In this document: positions 33,025 to 41,292 of the stretch, one piece after another
How the letters are laid out: each line of letters starts with the position of its first letter
How positions within the stretch are numbered: the stretch's first letter is position 1
DNA from: an uncultured Lachnospiraceae bacterium
Lineage (GTDB): Bacteria; Bacillota; Clostridia; Lachnospirales; Lachnospiraceae
Assembly: GCA_944383265.1 (NCBI GenBank)
Contig: CALWOX010000001.1
Coordinates: forward strand, 62,001-126,000
Length of the DNA stretch: 64,000 nt
Direction: 5' to 3'
Made by a program: the position numbers and the translations under genes
The notes under the pieces: model-generated
Database searches by the model: none
What the model saw: only the letters and a program-made list of their open reading frames with translations
Told to the model about the DNA's origin: nothing

Positions 33025-34230
33025 CTATTTTTGAGTTCCCTCCGCCGCGTGAGCCTCGGGATTATACATCCTTTCCACCTGCTCGTCTGTGAGTTCTATG
33101 CCGTAGATATCCCGGTAGTAGTCCTTGACTTCCTTATTGAGGTCAATGTCCGAAAACAGCTCGGGGTAAGTCTTTTGGGCAAGCCAAAGAAGAGTCACGG
33201 GAGTGTCGGTTCCCGGAGTATAGCTGCGGTAGGAGCCGAGAGGCATCTTATAGACGGCCTTGTCCTTTACGGCCTTTACTGAGGACCAGTCATTTCCCAA
33301 GGCATTATTATAGAGATCGTCAGGCATAGCCGCGGTAAAGTTGGTGATGAACACCACATCGGGATCCCAGGTATATATCTGCTCCATGTTTATTACGGCG
33401 TTTGAGTTGTCCGCCGCTATCTCCTCCGCCGCGTTTCTGCCGCCTACAGCCTCAGCCCAGAATTGTCCGAAAAAGTTCTTTCCGGAGGTGACTATTTGAT
33501 TGTCATCGTACTGATATAGGAAGAGTATATCCTTTTTTTCATCCTCCGAAAGAGTTTCTGTGCGTTCATTTATCATGTCATAGATCTCCTTACTGTAGGC
33601 GGAGACCTCGCTGCTCTTTGACTCCTCTGGGAAAACCCGGGAAAGCAGGTCTATCCACTGATCATAGGTCTCAAGGACATCATAATTCCACTTGCTTGTG
33701 GACACGGCAAGGCAGGGGATTCCGGCGCTCTCCATAGCCGTCCGCCACTCGTCATTTCCCGCAAGGTAGAATACGACATCGGGCTCAAGAGTCAAAAGTT
33801 CCTCCACATTAAGGTCGCTTCCGTTGGTAAAGCCTGTGTCAGCCTCAAGTATCTCTGGGAAGATCTCTCCCAGAAGCCCTATCTCTGCAGCACTCATGGA
33901 TGCGGGAGGCATGCCGACTATCTTTTCCGCAGAGCCGAGGTACATGGCTATGACGGAGGGGAAGGGAAGTATCCCCGCAACAGCAACGCGGTTTACCTCC
34001 TTGGGTATGACAACGGTATTGCCGTCATGGTCAGTGACTGTTACAGTTTCCTCGTCACTGCCGTCCTTTGAAACATCATTTTCCGATGAGTCGGCGATAT
34101 CTTCAGCTGTTCCTGCGGATTCAGCGACTCCTGTCGCCTCTTTTGAGGCCTCGTTTGTTCCCCCACAGCCTGCGAGGGAGGCGGCAAAGAGGGAAGCCGC
34201 CAATATAAGTGAAAGTTTTTTTCTTATCAT
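33025..34230 (-). CDS. Substrate-binding lipoprotein of the iron/corrinoid-type ABC importer
   Basis: A 401-residue lipoprotein: signal peptide with lipobox LAGC (Cys21), an acidic Ser/Glu/Asp linker to about residue 65, then a periplasmic-binding-protein type III domain beginning TVTDHDGNTVVIPKEVNRVA. VEELLTLEPDVVFYLAGND and YTWDPDVVFITNF fit the FepB/BtuF family. The ligand is not readable. It lies 21 bases downstream of the second nitrogenase-like gene. Confidence 0.88.
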   Translation of the reverse strand: MIRKKLSLILAASLFAASLAGCGGTNEASKEATGVAESAGTAEDIADSSENDVSKDGSDEETVTVTDHDGNTVVIPKEVNRVAVAGILPFPSVIAMYLGSAEKIVGMPPASMSAAEIGLLGEIFPEILEADTGFTNGSDLNVEELLTLEPDVVFYLAGNDEWRTAMESAGIPCLAVSTSKWNYDVLETYDQWIDLLSRVFPEESKSSEVSAYSKEIYDMINERTETLSEDEKKDILFLYQYDDNQIVTSGKNFFGQFWAEAVGGRNAAEEIAADNSNAVINMEQIYTWDPDVVFITNFTAAMPDDLYNNALGNDWSSVKAVKDKAVYKMPLGSYRSYTPGTDTPVTLLWLAQKTYPELFSDIDLNKEVKDYYRDIYGIELTDEQVERMYNPEAHAAEGTQK

Positions 34231-34251
34231 GGGTCTTTATCTCCTGAAAAT

Positions 34252-35469
34252 TTATTCTATGTAAAGTTTTTTAAAACCTTTTCCTATCAAAACAGGAATG
34301 TCCTTTCGGAATATCCTTCCCGAGCATGCTTCATGGGGAATAGAGATAAACCTTGCGTGAGAGCTATCTGAAAGAGCGGGCTTAAAAAGCGGGTCTGCAA
34401 AAATCAGATCGGCATCCTCGTAAAGTCTGAAAAAGTCGTCCTCCTCAGCCTCTGTAATATCCCTGCTTCTGAGCATATCTCTGTCGCAGAGGTTTTCCAG
34501 GGGAGTCAGGATACGAAGTCCTTTTATATCTCTTTCAGCCTCAAGGGCATTTCTCAGAGACGCCGCAAATACAGGCTCTCCTGTTATGTAAGAGGGGGCT
34601 GCTTTATCACATTTATCAGGTTGGGGTGCATCCTCTCTTACATGGAAAAACGGTCGGGATTTTCCTGTAAGTGCCGCCTCCTTAAGGTCTGAGAAAAGTC
34701 TTTTTGTATATATCTCGCCGATGGGTACACCGATAATGTACGGAATATTAAATTCCTTTTCCAGATATTTTGCCTGAGAGAGTCCCGATGACGAAAGTAC
34801 CCAGCTGACATCAGCATCGGTGCAGTTCATAAGCTCATCAAAGGAGCTACCCATTGAAAAGCAGCACTGAACCTTTATGTCGTTTTCATTACACAGCTTT
34901 TTTATAGACTCTGCATTTCCTGTAACGGAAAAGTCAAGGGGAGTTACTCCCAGGAGATTTACAGAGATATTTTTTGAGCTGCCGGGGGCGGGATTTGAGT
35001 TTTCCTCGGTGGACTTTGCGTATGTACTACAGAAGCGTTCGGTTATTGCCCTGAATGCCATGGACTCTCCGCAAAGATAGGAATGCATCCCGTTTGTGGC
35101 AAAGCCGAAGGTGGGAATTCCTGTCCTTTTTTCTATCTCCTTTGCCACCGACGGAAAATCCGTCCCCATCATCATGGGTATGGGAGTCCCTGCCACAGCT
35201 ATAAATCGGGGATAAAGCTCCTTAGCAGCATGGCATACATCCTTAATAAGTTTTTCGTCGTCTCCGAGTATGGCCTCGTGTTCGGAAAGAGCTGATATAT
35301 ATACCATTGACGGCGTATCATACCATCTCGGCTCGTCATGTGTATTATATGTGGAGTTGCAGCCGGAGGCGTCATGCATTATAACCATGCCGCCCATCTC
35401 ATAGAGAGCGGAGCATACTCCTGAAACATCCGCCGTGTATGTGGAAAGAATACTGCATACCTGTCTCAT
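34252..35469 (-). CDS. Nitrogenase component 1-type protein, second subunit (NifK/NflD-like)
   Basis: A 405-residue member of the oxidored_nitro (nitrogenase component 1) family. Cys5, Cys19 (DVSGVCSALY) and Cys37 (DASGCNSTY) lie where the P-cluster-type cysteines are expected. The third position, normally a Cys before an IGDD-like segment, reads VAGTPIPMMMGTDFP, so that ligand is lost. It is shorter than true NifD or NifK (about 480-520). The start at 35469 (MRQVCS) makes an ATGA overlap with the upstream gene and has GGGGGTG upstream. It probably forms a heterotetramer with the upstream subunit and accepts electrons from the NifH-like protein. The substrate is unknown. Confidence 0.8.
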   Translation of the reverse strand: MRQVCSILSTYTADVSGVCSALYEMGGMVIMHDASGCNSTYNTHDEPRWYDTPSMVYISALSEHEAILGDDEKLIKDVCHAAKELYPRFIAVAGTPIPMMMGTDFPSVAKEIEKRTGIPTFGFATNGMHSYLCGESMAFRAITERFCSTYAKSTEENSNPAPGSSKNISVNLLGVTPLDFSVTGNAESIKKLCNENDIKVQCCFSMGSSFDELMNCTDADVSWVLSSSGLSQAKYLEKEFNIPYIIGVPIGEIYTKRLFSDLKEAALTGKSRPFFHVREDAPQPDKCDKAAPSYITGEPVFAASLRNALEAERDIKGLRILTPLENLCDRDMLRSRDITEAEEDDFFRLYEDADLIFADPLFKPALSDSSHARFISIPHEACSGRIFRKDIPVLIGKGFKKLYIE

Positions 35470-36788
35470 GCACAGCACCCCCATCCCTTTACCTGAATAA
35501 TTGATTTAGTGTCCTTTTCCTCAAGATAGGCTTCACGCATGAGCTCCATTAGGCGGCAGATACCTGCGAAGCCGTAGAGTCCTCCTCCCTCAAGGAGATT
35601 TACGAAATGCCTTGTGCCGGTAAAGTAGGCGGCCTTCTGTCCTATGGCAAGTATGTCCGCGTTATTTCCGGCGGAAAATGGCATCTTCGGGTCTGTTGTG
35701 GCATATATCTTAAGCTCTCCGTGTTTTTCCTTAAGCCTGAAAAAGACTTCCTTTTCTTCCGGAGTAAAGCTGTCGGCGTACACGGAGCTTACGTTAAAGC
35801 CATTATCAAGAAGAAGAGACGCAAGGCCCAATGGCCTCGGAGTAGCGGTATAATCTATCGCGATCTCTGTCCCTGAAAGGAGCTCTGCCGTTTTTTTCAG
35901 CTCCTTTTCGGCTCTTTCCTTATATTCTGACAGGTCCATAGGCGGGACTTGAAGCTCATTTGAAAGAGTGTTCAGAGAGGCCTCTATTTCTTCTGCGTCA
36001 TAGCTTAAAGGCAGATAAAGATGCTTCTTTTTAAGTCTTCGTGAAAGCTCGTCCCCCGCCTGCTTAGCAGCAGGATTATAGCTTATGTTAAGGCGGCTCT
36101 CCGCCATTTTCAGATATTCATCATAGCTTTTGCAGGAGCAGATATCCCTTATCTCGAGACCGGCAGAGCTTATCAGCTTTACTATTTCACTGTCCTTAAG
36201 TGTCTCTGTGATATTTCCTATAAAGTTTACGGCATCAGCAGTGACATCACAGGGTCTTAAAAGCGAGTAGAGCTGCATCCTCATTTTGCTGTCGGGGCTT
36301 ATTTTTGTCTTTCTCAATATGGGAGTCATGTAGCAGTCTGTAAAGTCGATATCAGGGAAAGACTCCCTGAGCTTTCTATATACATAGCTGAGATCGCAGC
36401 CTGTAAAGTGGTGTATACAGCTTGTAAATACCAAGACGGCACGGGGCTTTTTCTTAAGCTTTGAAAGCACGTCGCGAACACCGTTTATGATGAGCTCCTC
36501 CATATCCCCGTCGGTCACATTGTTTTCTCTTACGGCAATGGTGGAAAATCTTCCGGAGGCTCCCATCTCCGCTGCGGTGAGGACGACTCCCCTGAGGCAT
36601 CCTTGAGCGCAGACAAATATCTGGTGGCTTTCGGGGAGCAGCATGCCCACATGAACTATGTTCCAGGGACCTCTTGCGGGAGCGGCGTACTCGACTCCGG
36701 GGTAAAAGGGAGACGGAAATTCAGCCTCTCCTATGGGAATACAGGCGGCCTTTGGAACGATCCTGTCCCTTTCTCTTAAATTAATCAC
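35466..36788 (-). CDS. Nitrogenase component 1-type protein, first subunit (NifD/NflD-like)
   Basis: A 440-residue oxidored_nitro family protein. Candidate cluster ligands are Cys60 and Cys64 ([10 protein letters not shown]) and Cys124 ([12 protein letters not shown], where nitrogenase has a Cys before the IGDD-type turn). Cys16 is N-terminal. The protein ends in GWGCCA, an unusual tandem-Cys tail. The homocitrate/FeMo-co environment of nitrogenase is not recognisable, so nitrogen fixation is unlikely. It overlaps the NifH-like gene by 8 bases and the second subunit by 4, showing tight translational coupling. Confidence 0.8.
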   Translation of the reverse strand: MINLRERDRIVPKAACIPIGEAEFPSPFYPGVEYAAPARGPWNIVHVGMLLPESHQIFVCAQGCLRGVVLTAAEMGASGRFSTIAVRENNVTDGDMEELIINGVRDVLSKLKKKPRAVLVFTSCIHHFTGCDLSYVYRKLRESFPDIDFTDCYMTPILRKTKISPDSKMRMQLYSLLRPCDVTADAVNFIGNITETLKDSEIVKLISSAGLEIRDICSCKSYDEYLKMAESRLNISYNPAAKQAGDELSRRLKKKHLYLPLSYDAEEIEASLNTLSNELQVPPMDLSEYKERAEKELKKTAELLSGTEIAIDYTATPRPLGLASLLLDNGFNVSSVYADSFTPEEKEVFFRLKEKHGELKIYATTDPKMPFSAGNNADILAIGQKAAYFTGTRHFVNLLEGGGLYGFAGICRLMELMREAYLEEKDTKSIIQVKGWGCCA

Positions 36789-37569
36789 AGCCTTCCCCTC
36801 CCTCCTTCACTTCTTCCTTTTTGCAGGCTTCAAGGATCCTTTCGGAAAGTGCTTTGTAGCAGTCTGCCATCTCACTTTCAGGAAACGCCTCCAAAACAGT
36901 CTTTTGAAGCTCGTCAGCCTTTTGAACTGTGGAGCTGAAGGGGAGTATTCCTATAATTTCCGAATTTATATCGTGGGCAAGCTCCTTGACCTTTTCTTCC
37001 TCCCTGTCCACATTTTTCTTGTTAAGGATTATTCCGCCAAGGCTTGCATAGCCTCTGTCGGAGAAGCCGGCTACTGCCTCCGCGATATTTGCCGCCGCAT
37101 GAATCGCCATGTTTTCGCCTGAGGTTATGACAAATACTTTTTCCGCATAACCCTCTCTTATGGGCATTGCAAAGCCTCCGCAGACAACATCACCGAGAAC
37201 ATCGTAGATTACGATGTCGGGCTTAAATATCTCAAAGGCATTTTTCTCCTCAAGCATTTCCATGGCGGCGATTATACCGCGCCCTGCACAGCCCTTTCCG
37301 GGAGTGGGTCCTCCCGCCTCAACACACAGGACTCCCATATAGCCCTCGGTCACAAGCTCGGAGAGCTCGGCGCTTTTACCCTTTTTCCTGATAATATCAA
37401 GGACAGTCTCGGTATTTTTTCCGGAGTGAAGGTAAGCAGTGGAATCCGCCTTGGGGTCGCATCCTATCTGCATTACCTTAAGGCCCCTTAAGGCAAATGC
37501 CGCAGCGAGATTTGAGGCTGTGGTTGACTTTCCTATGCCTCCCTTTCCGTATATTGCAAGTTTTATCAT
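36781..37569 (-). CDS. NifH-like ATP-dependent reductase
   Basis: A 262-residue NifH/BchL/CfbC family iron protein. The P-loop is GKGGIGKS (residues 9-16), switch I region DPKADST, and the [4Fe-4S] ligands are Cys94 (GKGCAGRG) and Cys130 ([11 protein letters not shown]), matching Cys97 and Cys132 of NifH. It is a dimeric ATPase that passes electrons to a component-1 partner, here the two downstream genes. A short C-terminal tail ([12 protein letters not shown]) is acidic with an added Cys. hydE ends 3 bases upstream. Confidence 0.9.
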   Translation of the reverse strand: MIKLAIYGKGGIGKSTTASNLAAAFALRGLKVMQIGCDPKADSTAYLHSGKNTETVLDIIRKKGKSAELSELVTEGYMGVLCVEAGGPTPGKGCAGRGIIAAMEMLEEKNAFEIFKPDIVIYDVLGDVVCGGFAMPIREGYAEKVFVITSGENMAIHAAANIAEAVAGFSDRGYASLGGIILNKKNVDREEEKVKELAHDINSEIIGILPFSSTVQKADELQKTVLEAFPESEMADCYKALSERILEACKKEEVKEGGEGCD

Positions 37570-37572
37570 TTC

Positions 37573-38622
37573 TCATTCCTCCCTGTAATCGCCACGGTCC
37601 GTCACTACCTCGTAGCCTATGGCTTCTATTTTTTCCTGCAGTACAAGTCGGCTCTTTAAGGAATCCGACGAAGCATCAACCTTCTTGTCGTAAAGCATGT
37701 ATCTTTTTCTCGCCTCATAGGGGGAGATATTTGGCATTACCACGTTGGCACCTGCAAGAATTCCTTGTTCTCTTCCGTCCTCCATGGCTGTACCGAGAGC
37801 TGTAGTTGCGGGAAGTAGCACATGAGGGTGCATAAGGCGTATGAGACTTAAGAGAAAGAGCGTGTCCTCAACACTTCCCGCAGGAAAGTCCTTAAAGGGC
37901 GTGTACTTGTGAGGGATGAAGGGACCTATCCCTATCATCTGAGGACGAAGCTTTTTCATACAGATAAGATCCTCAGAAAGCTGTGCGGCAGTCTGATAAG
38001 GAGAGCCCACCATGCATCCGCAGCCCGTCTGGTAGCCTATATCTATGAGATCCTTAAGGCAGCGCATTCTGTTTTCAAGGGTCTGACACTCAGGATGCAG
38101 TTTTTTGTAATGGCAGGGATCGGCGGTTTCGTGGCGAAGAAGATATCTGTCCGCGCCTGCGTCAAATAATATCTGATAGGATTCCCTTGACCTTTCTCCC
38201 AGAGAGAGAGTCACAGCACACTCGGAAAATTCAGCTTTTATTTTCTTTATAAGCGTCGCCATGCGCTCGTCGGTCCACCAAGGATCCTCGCCGCCCTGAA
38301 GGACGAAGGTGCGAAATCCCGCCTCATAGCCGTAGCGGCAGCACTGAAGGATATCCTCAGGAGAGAGGCGGTATCTCTCGGCATTTTTATTGCTTTTTCT
38401 TATGCCGCAATAATAGCAGTCATTTTTACAGTAATTGGAAATTTCTATGAGGCCTCGAAAATAGATTTTGTTTCCGAAGATCCTCAGAGACACAGCGCGG
38501 GCTCTTGAGGCCGCGTAGGCCCTGTCCTCGCTGCTGTAAGAGGATATGAGAGCGATAAGCTCGTCCTTTGACAACTCCCCTTCCTTTTCCAGTCTGTCAA
38601 TTAAAGCTCTGTTGTCAGACAT
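37573..38622 (-). CDS. hydE: Radical SAM maturase HydE
   Basis: A 349-residue radical SAM enzyme of the BioB-like HydE group. The cluster motif is CKNDCYYC (Cys65, Cys69, Cys72); LQGGEDPWW and GYQTGCGCMVGSPYQT are HydE-like. HydE converts the HydG-derived Fe(CO)2CN-Cys unit toward the 2Fe H-cluster precursor. Here it is the first gene of an operon with nifH- and nifDK-like genes, 3 bases before the NifH-like gene. No hydG is in the window. It could serve hydrogenase elsewhere in the genome, or a cofactor of the nitrogenase-like proteins. The start at 38622 follows AAAGGACGG. Confidence 0.88.
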   Translation of the reverse strand: MSDNRALIDRLEKEGELSKDELIALISSYSSEDRAYAASRARAVSLRIFGNKIYFRGLIEISNYCKNDCYYCGIRKSNKNAERYRLSPEDILQCCRYGYEAGFRTFVLQGGEDPWWTDERMATLIKKIKAEFSECAVTLSLGERSRESYQILFDAGADRYLLRHETADPCHYKKLHPECQTLENRMRCLKDLIDIGYQTGCGCMVGSPYQTAAQLSEDLICMKKLRPQMIGIGPFIPHKYTPFKDFPAGSVEDTLFLLSLIRLMHPHVLLPATTALGTAMEDGREQGILAGANVVMPNISPYEARKRYMLYDKKVDASSDSLKSRLVLQEKIEAIGYEVVTDRGDYREE

Positions 38623-38669
38623 TTTTCACCGTCCTTTATTTATCGTGCGGGCAAAGCTCGGGGGAGAAG

Positions 38670-38766
38670 AAAAAAACAGCGCCCTTTTCCTGAGGGATAA
38701 AGGGCGCATAAGACCGATACGGTTTCGCCTTCCGACTCCGAACGAATCATCGTCTGCTCAGCACGA
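38670..38766 (-). promoter_or_regulatory. Structured leader with terminator before hydE (candidate riboswitch/attenuator)
   Basis: On the minus strand a terminator stem GCGCCCTTT/AAAGGGCGC (38707-38699 and 38687-38679) is followed by TG and seven T residues, inside the roughly 165-base untranslated leader. A GGCG at 38729-38726 could pair with CGCC at 38706-38703, which would break the terminator, so an on/off switch is possible. A dyad-like CGTGCTGAGCAGACG (38766-38752) precedes it. I do not recognise a known riboswitch class. Confidence 0.6.
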
Positions 38767-38796
38767 AAATATGATTAATTTTTCAAAAGTAAGGAA

Positions 38797-38825
38797 AGTA
38801 TATCACTTATCAAAGAAATATACAA
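38797..38825 (-). promoter_or_regulatory. Promoter of the hydE-nifH-like operon
   Basis: On the minus strand TTGTAT (38825-38820), a 17-base spacer and TATACT (38802-38797). Transcription would begin near 38790, upstream of the structured leader. Confidence 0.6.
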
Positions 38826-38899
38826 ACAAAATTTTACTAAATCGGCAAAAATATTTTATAAAATTTGTGTAATTGTTACAAAATTAACTATCTTGGGTA

Positions 38900-39814
38900 T
38901 CAGATGACAAACTGATCAAGATGTCTCTTGCTGAGGATAAGGGACTTCTCAACCAGCTCCTTCGAGCCTTCAAAGGTCCTGTCCTCAACCTCAACACAGG
39001 TATATCCGTCAAAGCCGATATCCCTTAAGGCTGATACATAGCGTCCCCAGTCAATGTCTCCGAGTCCGGGGATCTTAGGAACTGTATAGAGAGAAGGGTT
39101 TGCAAGTATGCCGTAATCGTCAAACTTCTCCTTTACAATGTGCATGTCCTTATAGTGGACATGATAGATCCTGTCCGCAAACTCGTAGAGAGGCTTTATG
39201 TAGTCCATGTGCTGAAGCACGAAATGGGAGGGGTCGTAGTTAAGACCGAGGTTCTTGCTTGGAATTATCTCAAACATCTTTCTCCATATGGCGGGGCTTG
39301 CCGCAAGGTTCTTCCCTCCGGGCCACTCGTCATTTGTGAACCACATAGGACAGTTCTCTATAGCGATGACCACATTGTGATCCTCTGCAAACTTTACTAT
39401 AGGAGGCCAGATCTCCGAGTAAAGCTTTATATTTTCGTCTATATTCTTTCCTATCTCACGGCCTATGAAGGTGGTCACCATGTTTACTCCGAGCCTCTCG
39501 GAAGCAAGTATGACCTTTTTGAGATGCTCGATATTCTTTGCTCTCTGCTCCAAATCGCCGTCCATGGTGTTGGGGTAGAAGGCGAGGGAGGATATCTCAA
39601 CGCCCTTTTCCTTACAGTAGGACTTGATGTGCTCGACCTTTGCATCGTCGAGAGTATCCACATCTATATGGGTAACTCCCGCATAGCGGCGCTCGGCCTT
39701 TCCCACAGGCCAGCAGGCAACCTCAACACAGTCATAGCCTGTGCGGGATGCAAAATCAATAACCTCCTCAAAGCTGTAGGTATCAAGAATTGAAGTAATA
39801 AATCCTAATTTCAT
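38900..39814 (-). CDS. Sugar phosphate isomerase/epimerase, TIM barrel
   Basis: A 304-residue xylose-isomerase-like TIM-barrel protein (IolE/AP_endonuc_2 group). FEEVIDFASRTGYDCVEVA, VVIAIENCPMWF, LGLNYDPSHF and IYHVHYKDMHIV carry the Glu, Asp and His metal ligands; GFDGYTCVEVED is the last strand. It belongs with the LacI regulator and the Gfo/Idh dehydrogenase/sugar importer that lie just beyond; the pairing of such an isomerase with a Gfo/Idh enzyme recalls inositol or 3-keto-sugar pathways. The start at 39814 has GAGGTG upstream. Confidence 0.82.
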   Translation of the reverse strand: MKLGFITSILDTYSFEEVIDFASRTGYDCVEVACWPVGKAERRYAGVTHIDVDTLDDAKVEHIKSYCKEKGVEISSLAFYPNTMDGDLEQRAKNIEHLKKVILASERLGVNMVTTFIGREIGKNIDENIKLYSEIWPPIVKFAEDHNVVIAIENCPMWFTNDEWPGGKNLAASPAIWRKMFEIIPSKNLGLNYDPSHFVLQHMDYIKPLYEFADRIYHVHYKDMHIVKEKFDDYGILANPSLYTVPKIPGLGDIDWGRYVSALRDIGFDGYTCVEVEDRTFEGSKELVEKSLILSKRHLDQFVI

Positions 39815-39948
39815 AAGCGTCACCTCATAAGATTTTGTGTATTATAACTGAAGCATAGCATTTGAATGTAAAAAAATCAATATATTTTCACAAAACTATG
39901 AAAAATTTACATGACGCATACAGGGAATCTGCACTTGTTTTTTGAGTA

Positions 39949-40965
39949 CTATTTATTAAGTTTGGTGGATTGTCTTACTATGATCTCTGTCTCAAGCCTT
40001 ATGTGCCTCGGGATTATGTCCTCCCCCAGGAGCCTTTCTATAAGTAGCTCGCAGGATTGGTAGCCTATCTCCTCGGCGGGCTGATCCACGGTTGTGAGCT
40101 GGGGATCACACATAAGTGAAGCCTCTATATTATCAAAGCCTATGACGGACACATCATCGGGGACTCTCAGCCCCAGCTTTTTTGCCGCGTTTATGGCGGC
40201 TACCGCAAATACATCAGCAGCGGCAAATATAGCATCCGGACGGCTCTCCATGCTCAAGAGATATGCGGCCTTTGAAAAAGCGGATTGATAATTTATGGCG
40301 GAGATATGAGCCTTTCTGTCCTCACTTATATCGAGTCCCGCCTCTTGAAGGGCCTCATCAAAGCCCTGCTCTCTGTCTCTTGCATAGGCGTTTCTGCTGA
40401 AGCTGTTGAGAAGGCCTATCCTTCTGCAGCCTGTGGAGATAAGATATTCCACAGCTTTTTTTGCAGACATTACATTGTCTATGGATACATATGAAAATCC
40501 GGGGTCATCAATATATTCAGAGCACATGACGACAGGGCATATGGAGTTTAGCTCGGAAAGAGCCTTCTTTGATATGGGGGATACCATAAGAACTCCCGAG
40601 GCTCCGCTGTTTTTTATTGTGCGAAGGTGTACCGCGGCGCGTGTATAAAAATCGTCGGCCTGCATAAAGAAAAGGTCGTATTCGTGAAAGCGGGCGGCCT
40701 TTCTTATTCCCCTTATAACACGGGCGTAAAAGGGATTTTCAAAATCCGGCATACACACAAGTATGAGCCTGCGGTCGATATCCTGTCGTACGGGAACGGA
40801 GCGGGGAACAAAGCCCAGCTTTTCTATGGCGCTTAAGACTTTTTCTCTGGTATCTCCGTTTACTATATCTTTATTATTTATTATACGAGAGACTGTGGCT
40901 ATGGATACTCCGGCGTCCTTCGCCACGTCCTCTATGGTAACTCTCTTTTTCTTCTTTTCGGTCAT
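39949..40965 (-). CDS. LacI-family transcriptional regulator
   Basis: A 338-residue repressor. The N-terminal HTH is VTIEDVAKDAGVSIATVSRI with the hinge helix following; the C-terminal periplasmic-binding-like domain ends DDVSVIGFDNIEASLMCDPQ and TTVDQPAEEIG, which is typical. It is divergent from the Gfo/Idh-sugar ABC operon across a 327-base gap and probably represses it in response to the transported sugar. Confidence 0.88.
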   Translation of the reverse strand: MTEKKKKRVTIEDVAKDAGVSIATVSRIINNKDIVNGDTREKVLSAIEKLGFVPRSVPVRQDIDRRLILVCMPDFENPFYARVIRGIRKAARFHEYDLFFMQADDFYTRAAVHLRTIKNSGASGVLMVSPISKKALSELNSICPVVMCSEYIDDPGFSYVSIDNVMSAKKAVEYLISTGCRRIGLLNSFSRNAYARDREQGFDEALQEAGLDISEDRKAHISAINYQSAFSKAAYLLSMESRPDAIFAAADVFAVAAINAAKKLGLRVPDDVSVIGFDNIEASLMCDPQLTTVDQPAEEIGYQSCELLIERLLGEDIIPRHIRLETEIIVRQSTKLNK

Positions 40966-40980
40966 AAAATATCCTCTTTA

Positions 40981-41292
40981 ATTAAGCGCGATTAACTAAT
41001 TATATATCTTAAGACACAAATTGTCATTGCTTTTATCATAATTTACATAATCTCAATGTGTGAAAATTTTCATAAACGCTTAAAAAACTTAAGAAAAATT
41101 AGTTGAACTTTGATGATTACATGACAACAAACCTGAAAAATGCCCAATCAATTTATTAATTCAGACTTACATATAGATTAATTGCACAAAAACAGATTGA
41201 CTTTATCTATGTAAAAAGTTATAATATCGAATGTAAAATTTTCAAGAAAAGCTTGAAAAAATCTGATTACAGATCAAAAAGGAGAAAAAAAC
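40981..41292 (+). promoter_or_regulatory. Divergent control region of the lacI/sugar-import genes
   Basis: The gene-free stretch holds a strong plus-strand promoter TTGACT (41197-41202), 17-base spacer, TATAAT (41220-41225). An inverted repeat TTTTCAAG/CTTGAAAA (41239-41259) sits just after the expected start and is a good repressor site. A second CG-centred imperfect palindrome TTAAGCGCGATTAA (40982-40995) lies near the lacI start. Otherwise the stretch is plain AT-rich sequence. Confidence 0.6.

Noticed and set aside
34252..37569. True nitrogen-fixing nitrogenase
   Set aside because: Subunits are too short, a P-cluster Cys is missing in one, and no nifB, nifE or nifN is present in the window.
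38670..38766. Glycine-riboswitch-like wording (CTCAGGAAAAGG) in the hydE leader
   Set aside because: Only a short stretch resembles the glycine aptamer. The matching P1 partner (GAGGG-type) and the conserved GCAA-containing core are missing, and the stretch is explained by the terminator loop.
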